A stretch of 64,000 nt of DNA from Opisthorchis felineus (GCA_004794785.1 SJOL01009693.1:324413-388412); one strand, 5' to 3'; shown: positions 23,241 through 36,300, counted from the stretch's first letter. Numbers and translations: made by a program. Notes: generated from the letters alone by a model not told the origin.

Positions 23241-24829
23241 CTGTGTTACGGAAGGTTGCAGCCACCTTGTTGGATAGAAGGAGTATTAAGAATGGAGAGG
23301 GAGACAAGGAATTGGTTCCACAGTCACTTCGAAAGGCTGAGTCTGAGTGATGCATTGCACAGTCGGTCCACTTATCGTATAGCATCGAATTTTCCCTTCA
23401 CTCTTCTGAACTGGTAAGCTGTCCACAAAATTGACGTTGCACATATGCAGGCTTTGGTTAGCATTATCGGGTTTCCTGAGCTAGAATTGGTCAAGAAACC
23501 CATCTGGTTATGATATAATCTTAACCGAATTTTTTGCCTGCCTTTTCTTCAGGACGTGTATCCAGATTTTTCCTCTGTGTTTGCTTTTATACTACTTACA
23601 CGTGATGGCATGAAAGTAGGCGGCCGACTGAGATGTTGACGTTAATTCCGGCCTCACGCACACAGATCTCTTTACCGGCTTCCAGTATCGACGGATTGTG
23701 CTGATGGTTTTATTGTGCGTTATGTCAAATCTGATTTCGTAGTATCAGATTGCTGAAATAAAAGAGAGAGATGAAAGAGCCCAAATCTATTCAGTAGCAA
23801 TGCTGACGTTCAGTAATGTAATACTGGTGGGCAATCAAATGCTCAGCGTGATTTGCTCTGCTCAGGTAGACTTTTATAAACGAACGTGTAAATAAAGGGA
23901 ATATGGAATTGTTTCGGTGCAAGTTAAAACCGCATCTCAATGATGTTCAAGCAAATATTTTGCCCAGCTCCAATTAATTTGGCTGGGAATTTGGCTAGTG
24001 GAATTCAGTCCATCGGCGAAACACGGCAGTACTACCTCAGATAGTATGCTGCCCACTCCCACACCTACAGCAGTCCATGAAGTGTTTGCCGTGTCGGTTA
24101 GCCAGGTTAAACAACAAGTTTAATTTGGATTTTCCAATTCAAGCACGGCTGTCAGGTCTTGACAACTCAAAAATATACCACAGTAGTCTATCTTTGCATG
24201 ATTCAGTTTTCAGTGTAACATTTCTAAGGACTTTTGGACTGCGTAGCCATCTTTCGCACAGGGCCATTTCATTGCAGGCTCACCTAGCTTCTGTAAACAG
24301 CTCATCGCCATTTAATCACTTTACAAAGATCAGATTGACAACCCTACATATACCTTCATTCAGTTGCATACGACAAAAATAATTACCCATACGTTTTCAG
24401 ACGCCAGAACGAAACATCAGTAGCTATAGTGATCAGCGATTCTAACCAGCACTTGCTACAATGACCTCTTCCGATGGCGAGGCTTAGCAATCTTCCGCCT
24501 AGCCAGCTTCGGTACGGTGACCCAGATAGAAGACAGATGTGAATAGTAATCAATACACCGACAGAAAGACACACAAACACCCCTAACCTGCCTTGCCTAT
24601 TTCAGCACCAAAGCCGCTTCGCTCTACTTCCTCATTACATCTAGTAATTTAGCTTTCATGACTGATGGTTTACTTTCAACTACCGTTTTGTCTTTGAATA
24701 TGGCAACTTGATTGAAAGCAAAGTTTAGATATCGTCAGAAGCATTCTGACGAGCATCATTTTAGGCATAAAACCTTAACACTATGCAGACGTTTAAGATG
24801 AACGTTGATTTTGGACGTCTGATTCACGC

Positions 24830-24895
24830 AACCAGGATGGTCTAGAGGATAGAATCGTGGACTACAATCTCGATGGCCCTTGTTTGAATCACACG
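24830..24895 (+). ncRNA. Degenerate tRNA-like sequence
   Basis: TGGTCTAGAGGATAGAAT (from 24838) resembles an A box and D-arm, and TGTTTGAATCA (24880-24890) resembles a B box at tRNA spacing. The anticodon and acceptor stems do not pair well. It is probably a relic or SINE head. Confidence 0.35.
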
Positions 24896-25149
24896 CCTTC
24901 AAACAGGCTGCGACTCTCAGTTCAGAAAAGCCATACACGAGTAGCTCCAGAAATGAAGGCATAAAAATGTGACAAAGTTTGTCCGAAGCTGCAAGAAACT
25001 TTCTATGCCTATATTATGTTTCCGTAACAGGTAGGACACGAGGTTGTAGGCCGCCCGAGTGTGATGATAGCAAATTATAGCAAACCTATTTAGAGTCAAA
25101 CTTTTCTTTTCTTGCCCACTACGGAAAAGAGGTTAGAGAAGCAACATCC

Positions 25150-25180
25150 CATACATACATACATATATATATATATAATA
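25150..25180. repeat. CATA then AT microsatellite
   Basis: Three CATA units pass into about eight AT units. Confidence 0.85.
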
Positions 25181-25431
25181 TGCTAAATAAGCATACCTTT
25201 GACAGAACATCGATATCGATTGTTTTGAACCGACCCAGTTACTACTCTGTCGTTAATATAAAAGTCCTCAGCCTCAAAACTTCCGCGCCAGGATTCAGAA
25301 ACGTCTTATTCATAACGGTTTATCTCTTGGGGCCGGATTAGTACTTAAGTGGATCTAATTCCACCTTCTCCAACAGAGTGTAACAGCATTTGTTTGCAAA
25401 TGGTGATATTTGACTTCAACGCCAACACCAT

Positions 25432-25480
25432 CTAATAATGATAATTATTAATCATTAATTAATCTGATTAATTATTAACC
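25432..25480. repeat. AT-rich imperfect palindrome
   Basis: TAATGATAATTATTAATC and GATTAATTATTAACC face each other across ATTAATTAATCT. Confidence 0.55.
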
Positions 25481-26290
25481 AGACACTCAAGTCAGGCGGT
25501 TTTGGTGAGGTTTTCTTTAAAGATATGTTGAAACGTATTTGCTAAATGATCTAATATGATGTGTAATGCAAAGGTGTCCTTCTCCAACTAGCAATGCTCT
25601 TCGGGGCCTTTTACTGCATGGTTTTATTGCATTTTGAGGATATGCAGGAAACCCTACAACAACAACCCTCAACTTTCCAAAATAATTTTTCGGTAGTCAG
25701 CCAAATACTTGAATAGAGACGCTAAAATTCCAAGATAGTTGTTGTTGAATGGCCATTAACCGACTCCTTAAACTGCAGATTCCAAAACATTGAATTCCGT
25801 ACACCTTGTTTTTCTTCCCTGCCAGCTATTGGCCAAGCACAGGTTGCACACTGGTTGTAACTGTCACAGTTCACTTCACCGTCAATAGTAATGGAGAGGA
25901 ACGGGTTTGGGGGGACAGTTCTTATCTACGCAGTATAGGTGGTCCTCTCAATCGAGCTCAACCAGTGCCGGTCGTACATACAGTAGAAGGCTATCGCGAA
26001 CATGCGTAAACACAGTATCGACAAACGAGGAGTACTTATGTAGTCCTACGAGAACGGGTACCCGTATGTCCATCGAAAACCTGAAATCTTACACGAAGGC
26101 CTCTGCTCCGATTTTGCCATACCTGTGCATTATTGCCCTAGAGCTTGGGAGTGATATCATGGGTTTATTCAAATTAAACTGAGTTAAATAATTCAGGCAC
26201 ACAAAATACTGCGTGAGGGATTTTTGTCCATTGAATGGCTCCCAGTATGTGTGACCTCTGTGTCACCTGCTCAATACACCTGAATGCTTG

Positions 26291-26330
26291 TTATTGTTAT
26301 TATTATTATTATTGTTGTCGTTGTTGTTGG
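26291..26330. repeat. TTA/TTG microsatellite
   Basis: TTATTGTTATTATTATTATT is followed by GTTGTCGTTGTTGTTGG. Confidence 0.85.
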
Positions 26331-27134
26331 ACACTCCCCGCCCAATTCAAAGCCTGATTTGTAATGTTTGAATTGGAGGGCTGTTCACCACTTCATCAAC
26401 GGCAGAAACAGTAGCAGACAGCCTTCAACAGATGTCACACTTTGTTTGTGATCGGTAAAGCCAGAAGCCCTAACCCAAAGAAATTTCAATAGAAACACCT
26501 ACGGATTCAAGCCTGGCATGCCGGTGAATCCTCCGTAAGGATCAAATTACAAAGTAAGAATGCCAACTGATGAGTTGAGAAGTGGTCAGCTATCTTGACT
26601 GCTTCGGATTTGCGAAGTCTAACATATTTGTACAGCTCATCAATTCAGAGAGACGAAAAGGTCATGTTATGTCATATCCTAGCTAGACTGGATGCGTTCA
26701 AGGACAACCACATTTCCGACATGGCAGATTTTAGACGGTAAAGGGGTGCTCTTAACTAACTTTCGAAGTTTTTCCCCTCAAACCAAGGTGTCCTCCAGTA
26801 AGTGCAAAGAGATTTTCCTCAACATCTCAAACCACTCATCAGACTTCATATCGTGGTCCTATACTCTAGCTTTTCAGAAAAGATGTATGATTTGAACTTC
26901 AATTTACGCAATAGGTGAAACTGAGACATCCTACTCGTTCGGTCCTGCAGAGACAACATCTGTACTCAGGCTTTCGGCGTCCACGCACCGTGGTCACACG
27001 CTAAGCTATCGTTGTCCCATTGCAGCCTAGCATTCGTAGGTAACATCTCCCCTCATCTCTACCAGACCCGTCTCCACAAACCGTTTCATAACAGACTCGG
27101 ATGGATTAAAGAAGTTTCAGCTGCATGCTGAGGT

Positions 27135-27300
27135 TAGACAATGTATTTGATTCCTTTGGAAGAAAACAACGATGCAGAGTATGTGGCACAGCCCTCAGCC
27201 AGAGTGGACTTTGGTCCCCGAAAAATCGGCTTGCTCCATATAATCTGCATCTCTGTCGTTTTCCAAAAACTAACCAAATAGTCGTAGCCAATGTCCTATG
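27135..27300. repeat. Imperfect inverted repeat, about 60-bp arms
   Basis: TTTGGAAGAAAACAACGATG with CAGAGTATGTGG on the left pairs with the reverse of CCATATAATCTGCATCTCTG and TCGTTTTCCAAA on the right. The centre is poorly matched. The structure explains why both strands stay open here. Confidence 0.5.
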
Positions 27301-27790
27301 CTTCCCTGGACGACGTCTTTCGAGTTCATTACCAGTCATCCCCAGGGTCACTGAAGATGTGTTAGGCCCACAATTTCCACCTTATTCGCATTTTCGGAAA
27401 TGTTCTTATGAGGAAACACAAACGGCTTAGCACTGCGAGTGACCAATCTCAACAAAATGACAGTCATTCACACCTTGACCTGATCACCGTTTACATACTC
27501 CACCTTCAGGTGTAAGTCGAACGTAAACCGTCAACCGCTAACAATAAAACAATCATTTACGGGTGCATGTCTACCCGTCCACTGGGAGTCCTCTCACTCC
27601 AATGTAACAATCTGATCAGGTCGGTGAGTCACTGGGACGCAGAAGCGTGGGTGCATGCTGCAGATATGCAATTCGGGAAACCCACACCCTGATCTGCATT
27701 CCGCGCAGGAATATCTGGCAACCAACCTGCTGATGACTTATTCCATGACACTTTCACATGAAGTTGTGCTCCCGTTCTTTAAGTTAAATT

Positions 27791-27830
27791 AGTCTATGCT
27801 GCAAAACTGAGTGACAAAGAAGCACTCATA
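27791..27830 (-). repeat. Short family C fragment
   Basis: TAGTCTATGCTGCAAAACTG and AAGAAGCACT correspond to the reversed tail block also seen at 21249-21278. Confidence 0.35.
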
Positions 27831-27999
27831 TCTGCTTGGATAGAAAGGAATAAATCCCAGAAGTTTTGTGGGCCCTCCATCTGCGAAACTGTCAGCGGAG
27901 AAGCCAATCAGCGCAAGGTTGTGTTGTGAATTACATTGCGCAAATGTTGAACGATTGTGGCGTCATAGACTGTCTAATTGAAAAATGAGCGTGTTGTTG

Positions 28000-28145
28000 G
28001 TCAGCCACTCGTGGCCGAATGATGTAGACCAAGATAGGATATAGAACACTTACCCGATGTTCTCAGGTTTGAATCTCTCTAGAGACTTTCAAGGTACACA
28101 CTACTCATGATTCCAAACAAAACTGGCCGCCGTATAGACAGACTT
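28000..28145 (+). repeat. Family C-like SINE fragment with tRNA-like region
   Basis: CACTCGTGGCCGAATGATG (A-box-like) and CAGGTTTGAATCTC (B box, about 28064-28077) lie at tRNA-like spacing. CTACTCATGATTCC downstream corresponds to the CTGCTGATGATTCC block of family C. Confidence 0.5.
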
Positions 28146-28684
28146 AGTTACGTTGCTATTTTATTCCTTACATCAACTTTACCGCATGGCGCGCCACGCA
28201 TTCGGTAGAAATCTGGAGTTTGAGCCCAGAAGATTGTTCTTCTTGCTTCGCACCTTATGGTGGCTGCGCCAAAACATGGATAGCTTGTGACAAAGAAAGG
28301 CCGGCAGTAAGTCGGCAGACCTTGGACTGTGACTAGCGATTGCAATCAAGCTTGTCTTAAGGTCACTGCTGCGACGTAACTGTGGAACAGTGAACCGTGC
28401 TGGCGCGCAAGTTTCAGGCGTTAATCGAAAATACCGAATGTTTACGCATAAACGGACATGAAAGGATCAAGGTTTTGTGCGACATATCATTGGTCTACCG
28501 TGTCAGCAACACCACACTCTTTGTGTCGGTCAGTGTTCAGACGCTCCCTACTCCCAGCAAAGAGAGTTATTCTCTGCACACGAAAGGCTAAGAAAAAAAC
28601 AGGGCTTGCAAACAGCATTGTCGGCCGTAGACTTAAGTGGCTAACAAATTATTAATTTTCAAACGATCACAAAGATGGAAAGTG

Positions 28685-28760
28685 AAAAAACATACACGAA
28701 CTACACTCATTTGCACACTAACTTGGTTTTAAGGGAGGACTCAGTTAAATCGCAGCTGAA
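28685..28760 (+). repeat. Family A partial copy, inverted module only
   Basis: ACTACACTCATTTGCACACT and TTGGTTTTAAGGGAGGACTC are the reverse complement of the right end of the neighbouring copy (29030-29075). The two together form a loose foldback across 28685-29080. Confidence 0.5.
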
Positions 28761-28889
28761 ACCTCCGTTCATGAAATTCTTCAAATGAATATGCTGCACA
28801 AAAGCCTCCTCATGATTCAACTGACATGAAATTCGAGATATCATAGTATATCTTCTTGAACGAAACTACTCCTGAAAACTGTTGCTGAC

Positions 28890-29105
28890 GATTATTAAAT
28901 GGCTTTCGACCAGGTTTTCCCTTTTTGGGGTTCATTAGGTAGGCGTAGTCCCCGAGTTTCCGTCAACACTATGTTCTACTTGAACCCAAATTGTACAAAA
29001 ATCGCGAAACAAGATATTCAGATGGATTTTAATTGGGTCTCCCCCGTTAAAACCAAATCGGTGTGCAAATGAATCCCAGTGGAAATTCCCTAGCACGGAG
29101 AAGCT
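28890..29105 (-). repeat. Family A repeat copy, degraded core
   Basis: GGTAGGCGTAGTCCCCGAGT, then TTCCGTCAACACTATGTTCT and a right end with AAAACCAAATCGGTGTGCAA, match the 53.1-kb copy. Both core blocks of the hammerhead module carry changes. Confidence 0.65.
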
Positions 29106-31770
29106 CAATATAGGAGACTTACTAAAAATGTGCCGCAAATTACTTAAGTGCTTAGCATATCACTAGATTATGAAGCAATTACAGAGGAATAAAGGAGTAA
29201 GACTTGGGGTTGACAACCGTGTTGAAGAAATGAAATGGAGAGTGCCTATCGTCTGCTTCAGATAAGTTTACCGCTGCAGACCAAACATTGCTCGATGGAC
29301 ACATCATTTATCCGGCTTCTGGCCTTAGTTGAAAAGAGTTCCATGCACTGAAGCAACCTCAGAGTGCATTTCCAGAAATGATAATTTGAGATTTTGTTAC
29401 CCTGAGCATTTGCAAAGGAAGCAATCAGTTGTGATCGGGCAATTTTTGCCATTCTATCTGGCTAGACATTCCTTTCGGCAGTTAATATTACTTTTATTTA
29501 GTTCAGTAGATTGAGGATTTCCATTCTATTGAGGATGCGGACACGAAGAATTAGAAGAAACACCGACATCATGTGTTGTATTGAGAGGACGGCTTGCGAA
29601 ATGCGCCCAAGATTTGGAACAGCTTGGAAGGTAGCAAAATTCACAACAGTGTGCATGTCAGTCCCGCGTGTATAGAAAATCATCAGAATATGTACAAAAG
29701 ATTGATGGTCAGTGTAGGCCGTTCATTCTACGATGGGCTCTGTATTGTCCATTACTTTGACATTTGAAATTCCCCACGTTTCTTCTGTCCCTATTTTTAA
29801 CCCCCTCTCCACTCTTGTGTTTGGTGCGTGTGCATGAAGTGGCGTTTGTTTGTCCCTACCACTTCACTCATTTGACCTTGAGGTCATCCAGCCATTTTGT
29901 GGCCGACCTCATACACGTGTAACTGACTTACGTGGGAGCCTGTTTGCTTATTTGGTTCGTACTTTTATAGTCCAAGTGGACCATTTGTTGTGAACGAGTA
30001 TCTACTGTCGAGGTTTGTATATTTTGTGAATTGATGTCTCACATTAATAGCACCGTACAGAAACCCAGCTCCTGCTTTGTTTTGCCTTCCCGGAGGTTCT
30101 GGTATTACGCGTCACACGAAGATACCGTTTGGCTGTTACAGGCTCTATTGTTTTTCATTCAAAAGTTTGTTACTGATGTACTAGGCTGTTGATCATTCAC
30201 TGCCTCGGCGAGTGCCGTGAATTCATGCTTTTCATGTGTGACCACCTACGAGTATCTCGGTCTTCACTTGGTGACAACCCTGACAGTTGGCTTAATTGTC
30301 TTAGGCGCGGCATCGATTCACCTTTGGTTGGGCAGCGGTCCATCAATATCAAAAGGAATAAGTTACCTAAGCAACCGATAGTTTGGCTTGCATCTACTTC
30401 GTCTCCACACGCCACATTTGTGTGCGTATATTGGCCAATTAAGCCAGACAAGAACACAACACAGCTTTTGGGCACCCCCACCTGGGAGATGAACGGTTAC
30501 CTACGGTGAAGCTTCGAACATTTCCATGAATGGAGGTTGATCAACCACTGCCACAAGACATCTTGACACATAAAATGTGAATAAGCCATCAGGTCACAAC
30601 GCGGTTAAAGTGATGTTTTATCTTCGACTTTGAAGTTTTGGAGAGTATCAATGAATGATAAGAAAGGATGAAAAGGCTTCAACACTGCAAGTGGGTAAAA
30701 ATACTGCGGTGTTTAATCATGACGTTGGTTGACTGGCTACCGATGCTTGCATTAAACAGTCTTTTTTCGACGCTGTACGTGTCATCAACTCTATTGGCGG
30801 AACACTCGCCAATGACAAATAGTCAAAGACAGGGGACGTTAATCACTGAATCGGGCACCTCGTTTCACGGAACCACTTTCAAAATTGGGGGTGGTAACTA
30901 AGTATCTTTACATCTTCATTTCTGGAATAAGACGTCGATAGATCATTAGGATGAAGATGGAAAATAATTGGGCCCCATCGGATACGGTGGTCCATCATCT
31001 TATCAACCGGGTGACCACACCTGCTTACACGTCACTAAGAATGTTTTTCATAGAAAAAAGGAGTGAGAAACATGTACGTTGTGAATAAATGCAACCTGTC
31101 CATGATATATTGGGAGCGATTGGGTTTTCTCGAAGAGTTCAAGTCTCCATACAGGGCAAGTTGTATACAATTACCAAGTTAGACCAGCAACATCCAACGA
31201 AGGCGACAGTTCTGTGCTAAAGATATTTCTGAGTGCCTGAGGAAACGCTAGCTTTCAGATGGGTAGCAATGAATCACTAGCTCCAGAGTGGTCTTCATGA
31301 AGCGTTATTTTTCAACGAAGACCTTATTAGCAATGAAGTTTTGGGCATCGAGTGCACCGTACTGAAAACTTTTCCCGCTACCTCACCAGATGGACTATGC
31401 AAGCGTGAACTTTTCACTCTTGCATCGCCTGAAATGTCATCCTGCTGATGATAAAAAGTTGGATGGTGGATCCGTTTTATCCTGTCAGTGCTGAAGTGGA
31501 TATCGCCCGCTATGTAGAGGCTGTTGAAGTAAGGAATGACAGGATCTCTATGGGGCTCTTCAGACCAAGAAGATAAATAAAGCTAAGTAAAGCAATCACA
31601 AACCAATTCGGTAGCTACAAATATGAATTAGAATGCAGCTGATAGTGCATGTCCTCCCCCTGTTTGTCAGGCGGGACTCGCTTCCAACACAAAAATATTC
31701 GCCTGAGTAGACAGATAAATAAATAAATCACCTATTGAACACCACCAAAATCTCCTCACTATTAATCGAC
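29106..31770. other. No supported feature
   Basis: Frames open on both strands around 30190-30510 show no recognisable motif. Only short chance inverted matches were noticed (for example near 30288 and 30437). Confidence 0.5.
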
Positions 31771-32085
31771 AAGTAGCTCAGAGGAAGAATAATTTCACAA
31801 GATGGGTGAAACATTCTCTCTGAGAAGTCAATCGAGGAGCCACTCAATGCGTGACCACGTGATGTGGTTTCCGCAATGAAGGATGAATGGCGCTGTGTCC
31901 TGTCTTATTGAGAGCTAATCACATTGCTGATCAGCTGCTCGTTGCCAAACAGTCAAGTGTTCAACCACTGGTCGGAAGATCGCGGGTACGAAAATCCCTA
32001 AGTTTAGTGAGATGCTGTACAGTAATTCTCTGCTATTCAGCATAGATTGGCTTCTTTGACAGGACGAAATCTCTATCGAACATCC
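31771..32085 (+). repeat. Family C SINE-like repeat
   Basis: The head AAGTAGCTCAGAGGAAGAAT is followed by GTGACCACGTGATGTGGTTT, then GAGAGCTAATCACATTGCTG, CAACCACTGGTCGGAAGATC and GCGGGTACGAAAATCCC, ending ACAGGACGAAATCTCTATCG. The hammerhead-like segment is deleted or too diverged. Just upstream, 31715-31770 looks like the tail of another copy, again a tandem. Confidence 0.7.
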
Positions 32086-32255
32086 CAGTATAGTTAACAG
32101 AGGAGCTAGTCTTTCGGCCTTATCTTATCTTAAGCCCCACATAACCACCATTACAGGCAGACACTAGTCACAATACTCTAACTGTTGACTGTACACAAAA
32201 CAGCGAGATTTATAAGCAATTGCTCAGAAACTGCTACCAAATTGCCCTATATTAG

Positions 32256-32426
32256 GTCTTCAAGTAGCCTATGTGTTCGGAAGTGCTGTAAAGACTTCGA
32301 GCTGAGGGAATCAAAGTCAAGCACCATCGCGGAGTTTCCCACTGCAAAACAAACTCCAGTAGGCCGGGTTGACGGATGTTGGGGAATTGTGGTGGCAGAC
32401 AAAAAATGCCTGGGAGTGTGGCACAG
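32256..32426 (+). CDS. Candidate exon of an unidentified gene (first of a pair)
   Basis: An acceptor (CCCTATATTAG) precedes an open frame with protein-like composition: SSSSLCVRKCCKDFELRES, then AKQTPVGRVDGCWGIVVADK and CLGVWH. It ends at a consensus donor (CACAG, then GTGAAG). It leaves two bases (AG) that join the single base opening the next candidate exon at 32585, so the phases agree. I recognise no family. The segment is basic and rich in Cys, Ser and Lys, with no signal peptide. The alternative is chance open sequence in repeat-rich DNA. Confidence 0.33.
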
Positions 32427-32584
32427 GTGAAGTGTTAACCTAGTTACTCTTACCAGTCTTTTACGGCAGAATGCACTTTAAAAATACCAGACAGACTACT
32501 TTTAGCAGGTCATGTGATATAACAACATGCACTGGACACGTGTTTCTTTCAACTCTCCCTATCCCATCCTGTCACATTTCTCAG

Positions 32585-32756
32585 GTCACACTGTGCTTGT
32601 CTGTTGTTGAAAAACTCTGTCAAATCAACAGACAGCTCTTGGGACACCCTATGTGACTGGAACAAGAAAGGATACCGGTTTGTACTGAACGGAGAGAAAT
32701 CGACAGCTGAAGATAGTATGGAATTCGAAAGCGATCTTGACAAACTGAAGGGGTAA
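32585..32756 (+). CDS. Candidate exon of an unidentified gene (second of a pair)
   Basis: A strong acceptor (CCTGTCACATTTCTCAG) precedes 56 open codons ending at a TAA at 32754-32756. The peptide is polar and charged near its end (DTLCDWNKKGYRFVLNGEK, then EDSMEFESDLDKLKG). The intron from 32427 to 32584 would be 158 bp, a common small size in flatworms. The exon may be terminal, or it may continue, since GGGGTAAAT at 32751-32759 could serve as a donor. No domain is recognised. Confidence 0.35.
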
Positions 32757-33209
32757 ATATGGGGAAGATGACACTCGACAGGACACGACGAATTCGATTA
32801 GCAGCTGAACGGGCCAATAAAGGTTTGTGGCTTTAGGTTTGTTCAGAACCTTAACCGGGGAAACAACACTACCATGAAAACAGTCCACTTTGCACCACAT
32901 GGGTTTTATCGATTTCCAGCTGAAAGGTGCACTTGTTCAAGGCCCCAAGAAAGCGAAACAACACGAATTAAGGTGCTCGATGAGTTTATCTTGGTAAATT
33001 TAAAAGACTGTAACCTTTAAATCATGGCCTCCCATAACAGTCCCATCAGATCTCCAGCTGGCCGGTCAGTTGACATATATGACCAAGTATCATTTCAACT
33101 CACTCTCTGAACATACTAATCCCCTTCACACGCATACCATTCGATTGTATTCAACCTCTTAACGAAATTTAAGAGTTGACGTAGGAAAGACGGGAAATCC
33201 TGTCTATGT

Positions 33210-33384
33210 ACCCAAGCACACACTATGCAAACGAGAAGAGAGAGTCCTTGGACTGGACTTGAACCCCAGACCTCTCGCTTTCCGGACGAGAGTTCTACCA
33301 AATGAGCGCTAGCCCAGTAGACGAGAAGGCATCGATTCAAGTCTCTCCAAGGACTCTCTCCAAAAGCATTGTGTTTGCTTGGGT
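33210..33384. repeat. Inverted repeat flanking a tRNA-like sequence
   Basis: The left arm 33210-33251 (ACCCAAGCACACACTATGC...GAGAGTCCTTGG) and the right arm 33347-33384 (CCAAGGACTCTCTCC...GTGTTTGCTTGGGT) are imperfect complements. The roughly 95 bp between them contain the tRNA-like sequence described in the next entry. Confidence 0.75.
33238..33318 (-). ncRNA. tRNA-like sequence (pseudo-tRNA or SINE head)
   Basis: On the minus strand CTAGCGCTCATTTGGTAGA resembles a D-arm and A box. CTCTCGT-CCGGAAA-GCGAGAG is a 7-bp anticodon-like hairpin, and TCTGGGGTTCAAGTCCAG resembles a T-arm with a B box. C occurs where U33 is expected, the T-arm has an extra G, and acceptor pairing is poor, so a functional tRNA is unlikely. 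Confidence 0.45.
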
Positions 33385-36300
33385 GCGTATTCGGAATATG
33401 AGGATACCCACACTGTATCAGTACGAATAAAGTCAAATGTCCTGCAGGCTATATCGTTGGGGGACTTGTTAATGGGAAAACGCGACGTCAAGAGTACGGT
33501 TTTATAACTCGGCGTTTCAGTCTCCGCCGCTCATCTTTATTAGGAGCGAACTCATGGGAATCACAAAAGACAAAATGGCCAGGGTTCGAGTGACACCTGC
33601 CAGTGTTTGGCCAACCCTGAAGATTCTGTTTGGTCAATGTGAGATAGTAAGTGAGTCTGAACTGAAGTTCTCTAGACGCTCTGTCATTCGATGTTCGTAA
33701 GCTCTGACTACACGGCAGATACAGACTGACAGACGTCGGAGTGACACAAGCGGATTGTGTCAAAGCTTACGCAAACTACCGTTCTGTGTGCACTTTCAAG
33801 TCTTTGGGACATGCCCGGTAGAAAAAAACACCGTGGTTCTCTATGATGGTGTGCAGAACAATGACTGAAAATTTCTATAGATTTTGGAATTGCAGGGGAT
33901 TAGAAGGTAAAAAGCGTGCATGTTGTTCGTCTCCTAAAGCACACAATTTCCATGGCCTGCTCGTCCTTCCTATGTGGGCGGCACCGCAATCCCCAAAACA
34001 GACTTTGTACACGTTGTTAGTTTGACCACCCCGAGAGTCCTTCAGGTGGTCAAAATGACTGCACTAGTTGCACAGCTGCGGTAGACACTCAGTGTCTGTG
34101 ATAATCTGTGGTCATTCGTAACCTTGTCAATTTGACCAATGTCCCACATAGGTTCTTGTGCAATCTGATTAGATCTGAAACTCACATCGAAGTTCTCATT
34201 TCCTCCCTCCAGATCGACAATGTAGTCGAATGATCAGATTCTGAGGAGAAAAAGCCCCCCTGTATCCAGGTAATTTTCAGGTTATATTGTCGCGACGCCC
34301 GGTTAGGACACAAGTGTTCCCAGTAAGAGGCTACTTATTACGGTATCTCAACATGTGAACCAAAAATGTCCTAAGATTCCTACCGATATACTTTCATATC
34401 CCTACCATGAAATCCAATTTGGAGAATGCTAATCAACTCGCGATGAACCTGCACGGCCATCAGAATTTTCTACCTAAATGTCAGCCTCTCGTCAGTCAAC
34501 CTCTCTAGGCTGACCGAAAACAACATTCATTCGTACGAAATCACAAATAACATCCAGGTGTGCACCTCTACATCGACGTTGGGGCGTTTCTTATATTTTT
34601 TAGGGATACTGGAGAACCCTCAGTTACACAAACCTCGGCAACACCATTTGGTTGACCATCGTCAAGGTACGTCATGCTTAGTTCTTTTCCCCTTGAGATC
34701 TTGCAAATCTTACTGAATATATCCATCGGGTTCTTAAGATAAGCAAACAGGAATTCTTGTCTCACAAATAATTTAAGAACAAATCCATATGAGACACTGT
34801 TGCCGCTTCTGGGCAATCCCAGGAATTCGGTTGAGTCAGGTAATGATGCCCTAACGTCCATGATCGATGTTATCATAATCGTTAGTGGCATACTGGGGGT
34901 GAATACTAGCGGTCAGATGCCGTAGAACCGTGAAAGTACAATAAACTAGTAACGAATGAAAAGAAAGGGAGGAGCGAGCAATTATTGCAGGAAATTCTTA
35001 GTACCTATGGTAAGCAGCAAGGAATGATTAAACTGACCACGCCTCCGAATAACATTGACATGAATGTGTAGTCCTTTGATTAAGTCCTCATTAAAAGGAT
35101 TGGTTTAGCACGGTTACAAACTGCGTCCGAAATAATCCACACTGACAGACAAACTTTAGATAGGCAAACACGCTTAGAAGTGCCAGCATGCGTGTAACTG
35201 GAATCGATTGCATGCCATATCTTGTGGGATTTCCAAACAACCGTCCAGTTTGTGTTTCCCACCATTGGGTGTTCCCTACTTGGTGCAGTCATCAATGACC
35301 ACTTTTTGGTCCTGTGTGAATACTCCTCACACCGTCCTCTCGCAACCAACTTGATGCGCGCGCGATCAGGGAACAGGCGAGTTTGTCTAATTTTACAGTA
35401 CTCTTTCTGCAGACCATCCAGTCAAAAGTACTAGGATAAAAGGAACCTCGGTCCACTGTTCCAAACTGGTTTTTACTTTCTGATACAGTCTTCCTTGTTC
35501 AGGCATGTAACCGGCCTATTGGTGGCCAAAGTAACTTCTTTGGTATCTGGGCCTTAAAGATGGATCAACATTAGTAGAAAATCTCGAGTGTGATACATCG
35601 GCATACAGGTGATAAGTTCGTAAAAGTAGAGACAGTGGTATGGGAAATTGCAGACCGTTGAAAACGAACAAAATAGTAATGGACTCTACTGTATGATTTT
35701 CGTGTTACGTCTCTAATGCGATGTTTTAACACTAGCATGACCATATGGCATTGATGAAGATACAACTTCGTTTAGAACTGAGAAAATGCTTACGGTTTGA
35801 TAAAAATCTCCAGACCTTTCCTGATTTTTGTTTTTATGTCCCCTCAAAAATTCTCCTCCTCTAGTTTTCCAATCTGATTGGAGATGCTGAAGACACTTAA
35901 GCTATTATATTCGAAAACGACCAGTGGTCCGTTAGGACGATTATAGGTGCAACAACTTCACAGAGCACATACCACCTGAGTACTGAGTGAAGGTATTTTC
36001 AGAGAACTCCACTCAGCTTGGGCAGTCAGGACGTTTGTGGTTCGAAGTGATTGGGTAGAATATCACAGCCTGACATTTTCTGAACTGCGGCATTTTCAGA
36101 TGGCCACGGTGTTTGAATATAGATGACATCACCCTCAGGTGTGAGCTGCACACCACCCAAAAGGGTTCAAGGTGACAGGCGGTTCGCAAATAACTGAGGG
36201 GACTAAGTTGGTAGCTATGGTTACTGTCAGATAAATGCAATGACAATGGCAAGCTGATTGCCAGCACGTGTTTGAAGTATGTTTGTCCCATTACTTTGGT

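Larger units (their letters stand above)
23241..28684. other. Noncoding DNA with microsatellites and hairpin
   Basis: This stretch contains the tRNA-like relic, the microsatellites, the inverted repeat near 27.2 kb and the SINE fragments listed. No coding exon was supported. Confidence 0.5.
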
